64,000 nt of DNA from Unio delphinus (GCA_029339505.1 JAQISU010000081.1:16971501-17035500); one strand, 5' to 3'. Shown: positions 1 through 43,440, numbered from the stretch's first letter. Program-made: numbers and translations. Notes: generated from the sequence alone by a model not told the origin.

Positions 1-9
1 CGTCCATAC

Positions 10-30591
<30,582 letters not shown>

Positions 30592-31410
30592 CTCTTATAT
30601 CATAGGTTGATACAAATGTAAAACATACATAATAAACTATATTGAAATTTGGGATCGGCATATTGTTTAATCGAAATACAACTCCACCAATGTGTTTTTT
30701 GTATTCAAATTATTCAAATACAAGAGCATTTGTATACAGTACTTACAAACAACATGGAATGTATATTTGGAAGTATAGAAAATAATTTCCGCACAAATAA
30801 CAAAACTTTAAAGTTGTTCCGACAGCTAATATCTTTGTCCTACTAACCAGGCAGTCTAAATGTCCTGTATTAATAAGGAGTTGTGTAATAAAAGTAACCA
30901 TAGCAATCACTTGCCTGCTAGACAATGTTATCAGAAAACCAATTTATTTAAAACACATGAAATTGATTCTTTAAAGGAAAAGTAGGCCGAAAGACGAGTG
31001 CCATATGCCCTATCATTTCAAAACCTAGGAACTTCATTAATCATAGTCATTAATATTAATTTTCCAAGGTGGTAAATTTATTAATGGCGTAATGAGTGGA
31101 TCGCCATTCTACAAGTTCCCTGTTCGTCTTCGTTATGCAAATAGTATTATGTTGGCGAGAAAATTGTGTGCAGTGTTACAAGGAGTGAATCTTAGTGTGA
31201 TCAGTCAGTCAGAGATAGTTATTATTGCTGATAAATTCAATTCTAAATAATTAGTTTAAACAACAGAGAAAAACTATCCAGAGACATAAAGAGGTAAAAT
31301 GGTCATAAAAAAGTAAATTTTCTCTGTGTGAACATCGTTTTTTAAACGAAATTCTGCGGTTACTTATAATATACCTTTCAGAAAAGTGTTGTTGTCCTAA
31401 TTGTTGTCGT

Positions 31411-31564
31411 AGGTTTTAACGCCATTTTTCAGTAAACGATAGGCTATACATGGCGGCCAGTATTATTGGTGGAGGAAGAACCCATGAAAACCCCCGGAAA
31501 GAACCACCGACCCACGAGAAGATACTTGCAAGCTTTCTCACATTACTGCATTAGCCGAATCTTA
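31411..31564 (-). repeat. SINE family A, 5'-truncated copy
   Basis: Matches the copies at 40149 and 61066-61639 over the body (ATGGCGGCCAGTATTATTGG) and the 3' part (GGCGTTAAA in minus sense). The tRNA-like head is missing; similarity stops near the TTAGCCGAATCTTA boundary. Confidence 0.9.
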
Positions 31565-33482
31565 TTTATTTAGCGGGAGATGATGATCTTATAGTGACAA
31601 TATTACAGATTGGTTGCATGTATTTATGTGAATTTCTTACCTATATTTACCTACTCCAACCACTGATTTTGAAGCATTGTTTCTAGATGACCTAATTTCG
31701 TCTTCTTTTAAAACAGAAAAAGTGATAATAATCAATTTACATACTGAAGTGTTTCAATCTAAATTGATCTTCTTCAGGTGAATGAGATATTATACATTTT
31801 GTATGGATTCTTTCCTGATCACACGTATTCATCATAAAAATGATTGTCTTTTCTATGATGTGTGCTCGTGTTTCATCCGATTGATCAAATGCTGAGCAAT
31901 TTTCGATGGTTCAGGTCAGGCAGAATGCGGAAAGACAATCCGACTAAGATAGGATTTATTGAGTTGAACAATTATAACCACGTGTTTATCACTTCCACAC
32001 TCTATTACGGTTTTCATTATCTGAAACGTTTGTCATCGAATAGTCATTTATCAAAACCTTGCACAGACGTATGAATTGTATTTCTACGTCTCAATGTCAA
32101 TACGGTTTTGACGGCAATTTCAATAGGGGAATTATCACAGAGTTTATTAGTAGCTTTGGAAATTTGGGTCATTTGTTACGACCTCTATGGAAAATGGTAC
32201 CAACGAAATTACATGAAACAAATGTTTACAAAGACTGTTTGATTGAAGTACCAACGTTAGCGTTGTGACGGTCGGCCTATGGGGCAACAAAGAAACACGA
32301 AATAAAGTGCACTTGATAACCACAATGCTAACTATAAAGCTATTTCCAGCCGATGAGAATTATTCTTTTCATACTGCATTAATATATTGTAAATTAGAAA
32401 TATACATTTTACGAAATGACTAAAGTGGAGCGCTAATCCTATATCCAATACATAATTACTAAACGTGTATCTTATCTAGAGGACATTTACCCCTCTGGAG
32501 AAAATAGTTTATCAATTTAAAAGTTTATCTAATGCGAATGTGTAATCATCAGAAATAACTATAAAGATGGTAAACAGTTAGCTCGAAGTCATAGTTAGCC
32601 AGTGTTCATGCACACAAACAGTATTATCAATACCAATAAAGCTGGATTTTGTAATTTTCGATCCACAGACAATCATACTTAATATGGTAGAGTGGTTGTC
32701 TCCCCTCGAGGATTAAATTGCTCTTTTTCAATGTGGAATAATTCATAATTCATAGCAAATACTATTGTTATTTACGTGAACAAGCATGCAGTATTTGATG
32801 CATTCACTGTTGGCATAATTTCGCCAAATGGAGCTACACTACAGTAAATATTTATGATAGGAAAGAGAAGACAACTCATTTTGGGACCATAATTATTATA
32901 CAATTGTAAGTAGCTTTTCTGTTTCCTGTTTCGAATGGATATTGTACTGGAAAGGGATCAAGCATTGAGTTATCCGTTCCATTGGAACTCTCAACCTCAA
33001 TTGTTCATTTCAAATAAGGAAAATCTCCAGTTTCATGCAAGGTATTGTACGATATGATATTATATATGTGTTTATCATGGTATGGGTGGTAAATAAAGTG
33101 TTATATTAATATTGAAAATAGCTATTTATAAAGTAGGTATCGCAATATTAAAAAGTTCTAGGACAGATAGTATATCTTTTTCAAATGACACAATAATTTG
33201 CAATTCTAGATGAACTGTCAAGAAAAAAAGAAATGTTTCTGTCTATAAATTTATCAAACTTTAAAGTTATGGTTGATAATATCTAACCGTTGAAAATTCA
33301 AACTGAAAACTGAAGTTGTAGCATATATTATAATAGGAAGCATAGGAGGTTAACTCAACAGTCTTTTGGGACTATATGTCTTAGTATTTTGCTTGTGCAA
33401 ATGTATCGGTCACCTTTAGACGGAAAAAAAGATTACATAATCATTTACTTAATTTAGCTGCAATTAAATCTCTACGTTGTAT

Positions 33483-33546
33483 ATAAGCTGTCTACATGCT
33501 GTCTATATGCTGTCTACATGCTGTCTACATGCTGTCTATATGCTGT
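33483..33546. repeat. 11-bp tandem array (CTGTCTAYATG)n
   Basis: About six copies alternating CTGTCTACATG and CTGTCTATATG. A related pair (TTGTCTACATG, TTGTCTATATG) is at 35318-35339. Confidence 0.93.
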
Positions 33547-33595
33547 CAAACAGCAAATTTCCAAGAAGTGATATTTTGGAATACAGTGAACATTC

Positions 33596-33691
33596 ATCGT
33601 AACTGATAACTGATATCGTAACTGATAACAGATATCGTAACTGATAAATGATATCGTAACTGATAAATGATATCGTAACTGATAACCGATT
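33596..33691. repeat. About 19-bp tandem array (ATCGTAACTGATAAATGAT)n
   Basis: Five copies with the third part varying (AACTGAT, AACAGAT, AAATGAT). Confidence 0.93.
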
Positions 33692-35217
33692 AACAATTAT
33701 ATGGGCGTCTGTTGCTGAGTTTTGTAGATAGAAAAAATCCGAGAATGTTGCTAAAATGTTTTTATTAATAGATCATAATTTGATCTCTTTAAAACTGAAA
33801 CATCGATAATAACAAATAGATATGATAGAATAAAATCTGACTCACTTGTTTGGCAAGTTGTCAGGACTAATCAGGTATTTAATATCAGAGAGCACGGCTG
33901 TCTTCATGGGAAAATGATTGCATTAAATCGCGAATTCGTGTTTTGGTCATGCAACCATCTTATTTGAACATACATGTTAAAAAAAAAACGCAATTAATAG
34001 CGGTTCAGTTATTAATTTTAGTTTTCATTTTGTTCAATAGACTGTGATAAAAAGAACTCCAAAAAGTATTTGTTTTAGTAATGATCTAAGGAAATAAAGT
34101 ACAAACATTTTATATAAATAAATCATAAAACATATTTATAGGAAAAAAAACTAATATAGAGTAGGTGAAAAGGTACAAGCTTCGCGTTCATCATCAAAAT
34201 ACGTTAATTTAGACCGAACCGTGTTAAAATTCATACAATTTATTAGTGGAGTGAAATATCAGCACGTTTAAAGACCCATATTTGAACATCTTTGTATGAA
34301 TTATATATTTATTATTATATCCACCTTTAAACTTTGATTTTTTTTTCGAAGTTTTATATTTTCACAAGTAGTCGGAATGGGTCACTAGCTTATACGAAAT
34401 CCTGACCATGTGTCCCAGATACGAGAAATAAATGAAAACAACTTGGGTAATTTGAACATTTCATTTGTTCTGAAACATCTGCTGCATTATGTTTTACAGA
34501 AAAGTAAATATTATAACTAAAACGTAGAATGTCTATGATGTTTTGTTTTTTTTTCACAGCGATTGTCTTTGCATTACCATTCTTCAAATGGATCCATCAA
34601 TGACCATATGCAAGTCATTTAATGATCTGCAAAGACTATATAAACATTATGTATATTTAATAGATATTATGTACTGGATTTTATCTGTGCTTAAATATTA
34701 TATATATTTATATTTTTCAGTAATTGAGATGGTGTTTAATGATTTCTTGACTACTCAAACTATTTGGGGGCTTTTTAACAAACATCTTACATAGCTGACA
34801 TTTATCTATGTATTAGATAATATAATTAGATCATTTTAATTGGAATTAAACATATTTATACATGTTGAGTTAAAGATCTAGCTTTACTAATAAATTAATA
34901 ATGTTGTATAGGGCTTTTTTTATACGAATTTGATAGGAATACTACCTTTATCCTATTTTTCCTATCGTGTCCTATTTTCAGATATGTTTCTTTCTTCACA
35001 ATTTCTCATTCCTATCTTAATATCCGATTTCTTCTTTTAAATTATTCACTGAAATTTCAATGTGCACATTAACTATATTATACAATATCACTATTTTGGG
35101 ATTGCTGTGAATTCATTCAAAGACGTTTTGGATTATATCTTGTGATAGATCAAGACTATTAACACATCGCCACATTCTACGTTACTGGTACATCAGTCCA
35201 TTTAATTGTATAAAGAC

Positions 35218-35550
35218 GGATAAATAGAGCAACTGGAGAGTCGGCAAAAGAAAAACAGCTTTGGTATACCATTACATGGCAGATTGATATTATTGACAGG
35301 CATTTCAATATAATATGTTGTCTACATGTTGTCTATATGTAAACCTTTTAATATGTTAAAAAGATTTAGACGGAATATAAACCTTTTAATATGTTATAAC
35401 CAGACTACTGATACTGTCATCTACTATGGAAAAAAATATTAATATTTCAATCGTTCAAAATGCCTGTCAATAATAGCAATCTGCAGGCCATGCAATCGTA
35501 TACCAAAGCTGTTTTTTCTATTACCGACTCTTCAATTGCCCTGTTTATCC
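35218..35550. mobile_element. Putative MITE / foldback element, about 90-bp inverted repeats
   Basis: The arm 35218-35305 (GGATAAATAGAGCAACTGG ... GACAGGCATTT) recurs inverted at 35458-35550 with about 85% visual identity, including AACAGCTTTGGTATAC. The 150-bp interior has an 18-bp direct repeat (35341-35358 and 35379-35396). No coding capacity. I could not define a clear target duplication. Confidence 0.85.
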
Positions 35551-35790
35551 TAACTGTGGCTCAGAGGTGTACTTAAACGAAGGCTATCTCAGTAATGTTT
35601 AAATGATTCCGTCCATTTATATTTAAGGAACGTCCTGGATTTTACGAGTGTTCCTTAATTACAAGTAGTAAGCAATTGTCTTTAGAAACAAGAGGCACAC
35701 ACGGTCACTTGCCTGACACTGACACCAATGTATTGATGTAATCCTTCCTATATAATGTGCGGTAATTATCTCGTGCACTTACACAAATAA

Positions 35791-35890
<100 letters not shown>

Positions 35891-36352
35891 AACAAACATT
35901 AACGGATAATACATTAAACAGGTGTTCCATTATATTCTAGCTAGCGTATTGTATATTAAGACACATCATTTGGTCAGTATTTTACATCGCTTGAAACGTT
36001 TTTAGTGATTATATTGAACTTTTTATATTTGTTTCAATATAATTAGTAATTTCCCTTCTTGCATGTCATGTGAACTTGACCTATTGTGTCTAGAATTATA
36101 TCTTTATCTCCCGTTAGCGGTAGTATGCCTTCTTGGATGCCAGCGTAATCAATCATACTACCACTGCCTGAGACGAGAACTATGTGCAAGGTTAACCAGG
36201 GGTTTGAGATTTATTGTACAATCGTCTGCCAGTATCTAGTACTAATCACAGACTGAGTTGAGTTTCCAAACTTGGTCTTACCATTTCACTGTTTTCTCGT
36301 TTTATATTTGGAACAAAATATTCCATACATATATCATCCTCACAAACCACTA

Positions 36353-36430
36353 CCAAAATCATCGTCAATGTCAGCATCCCCATTATCGTAATCACCACCA
36401 TCACCACCATCTTCATCATCATCATCATCA
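36353..36430. repeat. CAT-rich degenerate trinucleotide run
   Basis: Imperfect (CAT/CAC)n; the His- and Met-rich ORFs across it are artefacts. Confidence 0.85.
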
Positions 36431-37752
36431 CAACTATCCTAAAACCCTTGCATTGTATGCACTCTACTGTTAAAAAGCCTAAAGTGACCAAAAAAGAGAT
36501 TATTGCCAGTGACGTGATTCACTAGAGAAACGATTACTACTGATTGGAAAATGGGATTGACACTTGAGAGTAAACGATAATAAATTGGAGGTCGTCATTA
36601 TCGTATTTTTAAGAAAGAAGTTAGGGAGATTTATATTGTTAATGAATTTATCGACAATTGAATTTGTTCTGGTGTTTTCCTTGCTTGGAAGCAGGAAGCA
36701 GTTCTGATTTAATTCACCAATTTTATCTTTTATGTACTTAGAAGCAAGTTTTTTTGTATTCATTGGAAAATCCCATCACATAAATTCAAGAGTAATATCT
36801 TCTCTCTGATCTGAAATGAAAGAATTTGTCAAGAAATGGAGATTTTAGAGATTGTGAATGGGATGCCTTACCATACACAGCAGAGCAATGTCAATTATAT
36901 AGCACATAATCGCATAATTTTAATATTACTGGAAGAGTTAAATGTAAATTATTCGTCGGTTTTAATATATTATCACGTTTTTAGAAACGTTTAGAAGACA
37001 CTTTTGTACTATTTCTTAATACAAAGTGCACAATAGTCTGTCTTTCAGTACTTTTATAAAAATCAAAGGCTATGTCCCTGAGAAGTATACATTTTTCATT
37101 AAAAGGAAACTAGCGTTATATCATTGATATACAGTGCATATATTTTAATTATATCACATACCAATTAACATATTATGCCCTTTGAATGGAATTGAGATCT
37201 GCTCCGAAGGACTGTATTGACCGAGTGAATGAACTCCTCACATCTTCGCGAATGTGTCCGCTACAAAATGTAGCTCTGTGTCTTCTCTTGTTGTTCAGAA
37301 TCACATTTTGCAAATTGATAAGTTTTTATTTGTATTGACATTGATTAAATCAACATAAGACAAATGACGCTGTCATTCTCATGCCATGTCCCCACTAGAG
37401 ATTCTCACATCCCCTTCAACACGGCCTTGGCGAATGACAAACGTTTCAGCCATTCAACTGTTAAAATTTTCCGTGGTGCAAATTTTGAGAACTCACACTA
37501 AATCTTAAACACATATGGGTCTGCTGCCCACATGCATCTAGGAATTCATATTACTAATATTGTCCGTAGTGCTTATGTGTGTCTGTTGCGACATTAGCTT
37601 CATTGATAAACTTTTATATTTATAAGCGGCTTGTAAGCTGATCAATATGCAGTTTAATTCATTCTTTAGAATGTTGTTTTGTACTAAAATGTTTGCTTTG
37701 ATACGTGTTTCAGTTAAGTATCGAGATTGTATTAAGTTACCTGAAAATAGCT

Positions 37753-37851
37753 AGATATATAACAGAAATAGCATTATCATAATAATTCCATCTTGATTGC
37801 AAGGTATATAACACAAATAGCATTATCATAATAATTACATCTTGATTGCAG
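37753..37851. repeat. Tandem duplication, about 50-bp unit
   Basis: ATAGCATTATCATAATAATT with flanking sequence through ATCTTGATTGCA occurs twice in succession with few differences. Confidence 0.88.
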
Positions 37852-39279
37852 GCACACGTATTGTTGTCAGCATCAGTACATTAGGGTTGTGACTCGACAA
37901 TTTGGGTCTCGTAATAGTACAGATGTTCTAATACTTACTTATTGAATTATGGAAGATAAAAAGATCACAAATCTGTGATAATGATATGTAATTATGCACT
38001 CCCAAATCGCTCATCCATACTTATTCTCTGCTAAGAAAAAGCTTTTAGTATTCATCTTTATACTGGTTTTCACGGAGCGTAGTAACGAAGACATCTAAGA
38101 CTATCTGATTAGTTTGTCTGGACTAATGCATTGTTCCCGTCACTTAGCGATATAGAGATGCTTTAGACGTGTCAGTATCGCCCTGTACCGTTAAAATGAT
38201 GTGACGTCATCGAATGTTTGCTCGGCTTGAGTAAGTGATTTGAAATTATTACGCAAATAAAAGTAAACAACTTGCGCACAAGTGCAGGTGCACGAAATCC
38301 AGTATTCTTAACTAATATACAGTATATATATTGTGTAAGTAGCAGCGTAGCTAAATGAACGATAGTAATATGTGTACACGTAACAGTTCTGCTTGTTTTC
38401 CATCAACTCTAATACTCAAATAGACATATCTGAATCTTGCTATCACATGTGTTTGTAGACGAAGAATAGCGTAAGTCAAATATTTGACAAATGATTTGAT
38501 TATCGTTATCTACTAGCCCAGGTTTTAAAGACTTGTATCACTGCATCATTGCATCATTCTGCTTCAACCCCATAATCTACAATCTTGGTTATAACCAAAC
38601 AAAATAAAATAGCTTAATATATGATTTTAGCACATAGTTCATAGTGATAAATCTGAATTGTATAAGAATAAACATGACATAAGGATATTCAGTTTCGATT
38701 TATTTATTTCAAGTGAGAGACAGGAAGGGAGAAGAGTTATAAATATATGGTGATATCGATAATTACAAGTTTATTATCATATTGAATATTATGTACAGTT
38801 TTAAACCAATGGTTGTGCCTCACAAATTGTACAATACTCATAGCATTTGATTACACTGAGTTTCCTAACACGATTGTATTGTGCATGAACATATTCAATG
38901 ATTGTAATAAAATGTCCCACAGGTGTCTAAAAAAAGGAGGTACTTTGATATCCCAATACGCATATAATTTAGGAAATGGTGATCGATTATTCACGTCCTT
39001 CCTCGAGTGCAATTCATTCGTGGCATTTCTCATGCAAATCCAAAATGTTTCTAAATGTAAATAAAAGAAGTAGGACATCCCTTTAAAAATTTGAAAAGCT
39101 TTTCAGGAGACCACAATAATTACTGACACAAAACTTTCACCGTTGGAACTCCTAGTTTCAATTTTTCATATCTTTCCTGAAATAAAATGTCACCCATTAT
39201 GCGCATTGTAACATTTCAGTTACCGTATTGATCTATTTCAGCTAGTGTATTGATCCGTTTTCTTCGAACTAATCTAACT

Positions 39280-39552
39280 TCAACGATAATATTGCCTGTT
39301 GAATATCAATATCAGGTTGACATCGCCTGGAGCCAAGGTAAATATCGATATTGATTTGACAATACCTGTAGGCAAGGTACTTATCGATATCGGTTTCTTA
39401 AAGCCTCTAAATACATACATTTCCCCATGTCCTTTGCAACTGAATCCAAACACTCGCATAATAAATTTATTTATAACACCGTCAGAATAAAAGTTTATTT
39501 CTATACCACGTTTTCTGTCATAGTACACTGCGATCCTCACAAATTGGTCACA
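39280..39552 (-). CDS. Unassigned ORF, possible exon
   Basis: A minus-strand frame of about 90 codons, open from about 39552 (TCATGTGACC, after ATATAG) to a TGA at 39280. It reads RIAVYYDRKRGIEINFYSDG, then FIMRVFGFSCKGHGEMYVF. The C-terminal part holds a 39-bp tandem duplication encoding KPISISTLPTGIV and KSISIFTLAPGDV. It looks protein-like in composition, but I recognise no domain. A strong GTATGT donor lies inside at the EMY codons. It could be an exon of an unknown gene, a transposon remnant or chance. Confidence 0.25.
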   Translation of the reverse strand, partial: CDQFVRIAVYYDRKRGIEINFYSDGVINKFIMRVFGFSCKGHGEMYVFRGFKKPISISTLPTGIVKSISIFTLAPGDVNLILIFNRQYYR

Positions 39553-39959
39553 TGACTATATATTCATACTTATTAAAGATAATAATTGATTAGTATAATC
39601 CCAAGAATCTATAGTATAATAACCATTCTGATAAGAATCATGACATCCCTTACTGGTTACGTTTATGTGAGTAACTGATCAGGCCAATTGTACTTGTACT
39701 GTAGGCAGCACATGTATCAGGATGTGTATCAGCTTAGAGATAATCAATAGAGGATGCTCTGCAGTTCTGAGACTTATGAAGTTCACGCTTCTGCAATGCC
39801 TCGGCAATTCTGTTCCATTCAAACTCTTAACTTCCGGCAGGTGGAGCTATTCTGTATTGGATCTTCCCTAAACTAAGCATCAGTGTTCCAAGTGTTTCCG
39901 TGCAAGGTTTCATGGTGCAAATTAGTCTTCTTATTAGTCTTCTAGCTACTGATCCTGAG

Positions 39960-40620
39960 ACCACACTTGTCATTCTAAAGAAATCTGGTCTACACTATGT
40001 TGCATGTCAGACTCAGAAGTTCCATTCAGGGAGCAGTCGTCTGGTAAAGCAAGATTACTAGCAGGCACCTATCTGACTTGTCTTTGCCGGCAGATTGAAC
40101 AAAGCTTATTGTCGACAGAACGGTATATGATATCAATCACAGTGTCAGTTTTTGTTTTTGTTTTTTAGGGTTTAACGCCATTTTTCAGCACACGATAGGC
40201 TATACATGGCGGCCAGTATTATTGGTGGAGGAAGAACCCGGGAAAACCCCCAAGAAAGAACCACCGACCCACGAGAAGCTCCTGGCAAGCTTTCTCACAT
40301 AACTACATTAGCCGAATCTTAGACTCGAACACACGTAGACAGAGGTGAGAAGGCAGTGATCCGTAACGGACAGCGCTTTAGACCACTCGGCCACTCGTGG
40401 TCCCCACACTGTCAGTCATCGAACGCATCAGTAAGAATTGGCGAACAACATGTTGAAGAGTGTTGGGTCCATAGCACAGCCTTGCTTTACTTCTTTGGTG
40501 TCTAAATGGTTCAGAACACTCTCCGCTATTACAACATGAACAAGCATACCGTCACGGAATTGCCTAACCATCGCGTTGAATTTCTTTGAGCAACTAAATT
40601 TTTCTATCACCTTGCATATG
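39960..40620 (-). mobile_element. LINE reverse-transcriptase fragment, split by a SINE
   Basis: On the minus strand, 40620-40428 reads FNAMVRQFRDGMLVHV and KQGCAMDPTLFNMLF, the RT block leading to the GVKQGC-x-x-x-P-T-L-F motif. After the SINE at 40149-40404, remnants of the palm continue to the left: LALPDDCSLNGTSESDMQHS and VDQISLE at about 40060-39985, corresponding to the F-A-D-D-C-A-L region with the catalytic residues altered. Stops and a missing 3' end show it is dead. Sequence 40624-40860 upstream may belong to it but is not recognisable. Confidence 0.8.
40149..40404 (-). repeat. SINE family A, full-length copy with target-site duplication
   Basis: The minus strand starts at 40404 with GGACCACGAGTGGCCGAGTG (A-box region), has B box GTTCGAGTCT, the body CCGCCATGTATAGCC, and ends TGGCGTTAAACCC followed by an A-rich tail. 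It is flanked by CACAGTGTCAG (40138-40148) and CACACTGTCAG (40405-40415), an 11-bp duplication with one mismatch. The head resembles a serine or leucine tRNA. Confidence 0.93.
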
Positions 40621-40999
40621 CATCTACGACTGTTTTTCAGTAGTATACATCAAACAGGCATCATCAGAAGTCTTTAATATATCCAACCATTCTGAAAGTG
40701 TGATGGAAAATAACATTTTTAAAATGTCTGCCCTGGCTGGCATATTGGTTCTATACTTTCGTGAATGAATCAGGTTAAGAGCATTAGTTTTAATACCTCC
40801 TGCACAAATGCGAGAAACTAGTAAGTTTCCAATGCACAAACGAAAGCTTGATATTTCTTAAATACATTTAAAGACCTCCTAGCCTGATTATTTAAGGTAT
40901 CACAAAATTGTCATCATCTGTCCAGCTTTTATCTACGACTAAACGTATCGCAGAATTCTTCTTTTATGAGGATAGCGAATGTGCAGCTGACATATCCTG

Positions 41000-41329
41000 G
41001 TGATAAATTTAAAAAAATGCTTAGCCTTATTGGTTAACGTGTCCCAATGTATTGATACTCCGTCTGCCACTAACACTATTTTAATAAATCCAGATTTTAT
41101 TGGTAGACACTACGGAATAAATATGCAAGTGATTGTGTATCAGTGTTGCTCTGTCGTAAACGAAACGTATGTGAATGTTATGCCTTTAGGGGATAAGACG
41201 CCGATGTCATGCAATCGAGGAAATGAATGCGGTACCAGTGATTCGTTTAAAAGAATGTCGCGAAACACTGAGCAAAAAATATATGTAGCTGTGCTGGTAC
41301 TTCTGCTTCTAAGACCAAAGCATTATTAA
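41000..41329 (+). CDS. Unassigned ORF with hydrophobic C-terminus
   Basis: Open frame of 109 codons ending in TAA at 41327. Contains VIVYQCCSVVNETYVNV, a run of six cysteines overall, an N-glycosylation site, and a C-terminal YVAVLVLLLLRPKHY that could be a membrane or GPI-type tail. No in-frame ATG near the start and a stop just upstream, so it would have to be a 3' terminal exon. I recognise no family. The Penelope element that follows does not obviously include it. Confidence 0.22.
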   Translation: MINLKKCLALLVNVSQCIDTPSATNTILINPDFIGRHYGINMQVIVYQCCSVVNETYVNVMPLGDKTPMSCNRGNECGTSDSFKRMSRNTEQKIYVAVLVLLLLRPKHY

Positions 41330-41934
41330 AACATCAATCATATGTCAAAGACAATAAATTGTCTTTATAACGATATGTTTTGTTGGTAGCATATGTAATT
41401 GTTATTCAGATGCATCTATTGGTTCGTGGTACACCTAATAAGTTGATGGTATTTGTTTATCTAAGGCATTACCGTGACCTGAATTTATCTTATTTTCCAT
41501 ATTCTCTAATGTTACCTTCGTATTCGATACATTATTCATGAATTGCTTTAGTGTGTTTAGTTGGTATATTAGTAATTCCTCCTATAAATTCGTATTCTGG
41601 CGTTGTGAATATATCAGACAGAAAGTAACTCTTAACAATACTTTAGTTATTTTGAAATCTACATTGCGTGTTAGTCCCGGTGGACATTGTTAAACTTTGA
41701 AATTCATATAAAATGTTAATCCCTGTGGACTTTACTTACTTTGAAATTCACATAATGGATCAGTTCCTGTTTGCTCTAATATTAAACAGAATCTGCTTTG
41801 CAATTGTCCATGCAGATATTCTTATGCTAAAATAATGCCACACAACATGAATGTATTTTTTTGTCACGTAACAGTCATTTAAATCACAGAGTTTAATTCA
41901 AAATGCTTAATTACATCTTTTGTCGGTAACCGCT

Positions 41935-43440
41935 ATTTCCTACCCTCGATCCTCTGAGACTGAAATACAATTTATCATTTGGACTTTTCTTTGTTATTTC
42001 TTTCAAAGACATCCATTGTATGAATATAACAAGGTGGGGTATCCGGATTCACGACATAACACTTTTGACGATGATATAAATACAATGTTTAATAATGGAT
42101 GACTTGAATGAGCAATTAATTAGGAATATGTGCGTGTACATAGATAGTCTTGTGGTAGAAAAACAACACAAACGCCAAGGTTCTGTGCTTTTGTGGAAAC
42201 ATTTGTTGATCGCCTAAATCATTTTCACCCGACGATTAAGTTTACTTTTACCGCATCTAATACGCAGGTTTCATTTTTAGATGTAAATGTAATGAAAAAA
42301 TAGTGATTACTCTATCTCTACAAATATTCATATCAAAGAAACTAATATCCACCAATATGTAGAATATTCTTTATGTCATCCCATGTCATGTAAAAACGGT
42401 ATACCGCATAGCCAGTCGAAAAGATATTGACGTATTATTTCAGATGATTGACAATTACAAAATTCTTTGAATAAATTACGAACTTATTTCCAAAATAGAA
42501 ATTATCCTACAAATATAATTGATTCTACGCTGAACAAAGCCAGAAATCTTACTAAAGATGAAGCTTTAAAATTAACAACGTAAAAATAGAGAGAGATGTA
42601 CTTCCTTTCACAATACAATATAATCCTTCATTGCCTAATATAGGTCCTATAATTAATAAATATTATAGTCTCCTAAATTTATCACAAAAAAATAAGCGTT
42701 AAATCACTTTAAAAAACTAAACCAATTCTCGCTTTTAGAAGACCCAAGAACTTGCAAGATTTTTTAATTAGAGCTAAACAGAGAGAAAAAAAATAATAAT
42801 GAAATACACTTTTCGTCATCGAAATGTAACAGAAGCCGGTGCTCTCAATGTGCAAACATAAGAAAAAGTATTTCTTTCAGTAGTGCTAATACAAAAAGGT
42901 TTATTTTCTCTACGTGTTAACACAAACTGCATATCAACTGATGTGATTTATTTAATAACCTGTAAAAATGTAGCCTGCATTATGTTGGACAAACACTTCA
43001 ACAAGTTTCTAAAAGAATGAATAATCATCGCTTTGATATAAGAAAGTATAGAGATCCTGTTTTACCCTAATATTTCAACACATTTTAACACCAAAAATCA
43101 CTCTTTACTCGATTTTTCTTTCATGCCAATATATATTGTGCATGGTGACATGAACAGACTCATAAAAGAAACTTATTAGATCAGAGGCGTAGCTAAGGGG
43201 GGGCAGGGGGTACATATGTCCCCGGGCGCCAAGGTACAGGGGCGCCAAAAAATGAGGCTTGCAACGTTATATTATAATAAGTAAACAAGGATAATAAATC
43301 GGTCACAAGATCGCTGGGGCGCCAATTTTATAGTTCGTCCCCGGGCGCAAAATACCATCGCTACGCCTCTGTATTGGATTCACAAGTTAGATACTTTGTA
43401 TCCTAATGGACTTAATGCCAGTGCATTATATAAAGTTGTA
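41935..43440 (+). mobile_element. Degraded Penelope-like retroelement (RT + GIY-YIG endonuclease)
   Basis: Pieces in order along the plus strand: possible FIIWTF of the RT palm (about 41970); ETFVDRLNHFHPTIKFTF and QVSFLDVNV (42196-42295); STNIHIKETNIHQYVEY and LCHPMSCKNGIPHSQSKRY (42320-42427); LRTYFQNRNYPTNIID (about 42477); LPFTIQYNPSLPNIGPII (about 42600); RRPKNLQDFLIRA (about 42738); CNRSRCSQCAN (about 42828); then the endonuclease CISTDVIYLITCKN (about 42930) and LHYVGQTLQQVSKRMNNHRF (about 42975). After an inserted MITE comes YWIHKLDTLYPNGLNASA (43372-43426). Stops and frameshifts throughout make it inactive. The left boundary is uncertain. Confidence 0.9.
43182..43371. mobile_element. 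hAT-type MITE with 8-bp target duplication
   Basis: Ends CAGAGGCGTAGC ... GCTACGCCTCTG are perfect inverted repeats typical of hAT elements. Flanks TATTAGAT (43174-43181) and TATTGGAT (43372-43379) are an 8-bp duplication with one mismatch. The 190-bp GC-richer interior has CCCCGGGCGCC-type repeats and no coding capacity. It sits inside the Penelope endonuclease region. Confidence 0.95.
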
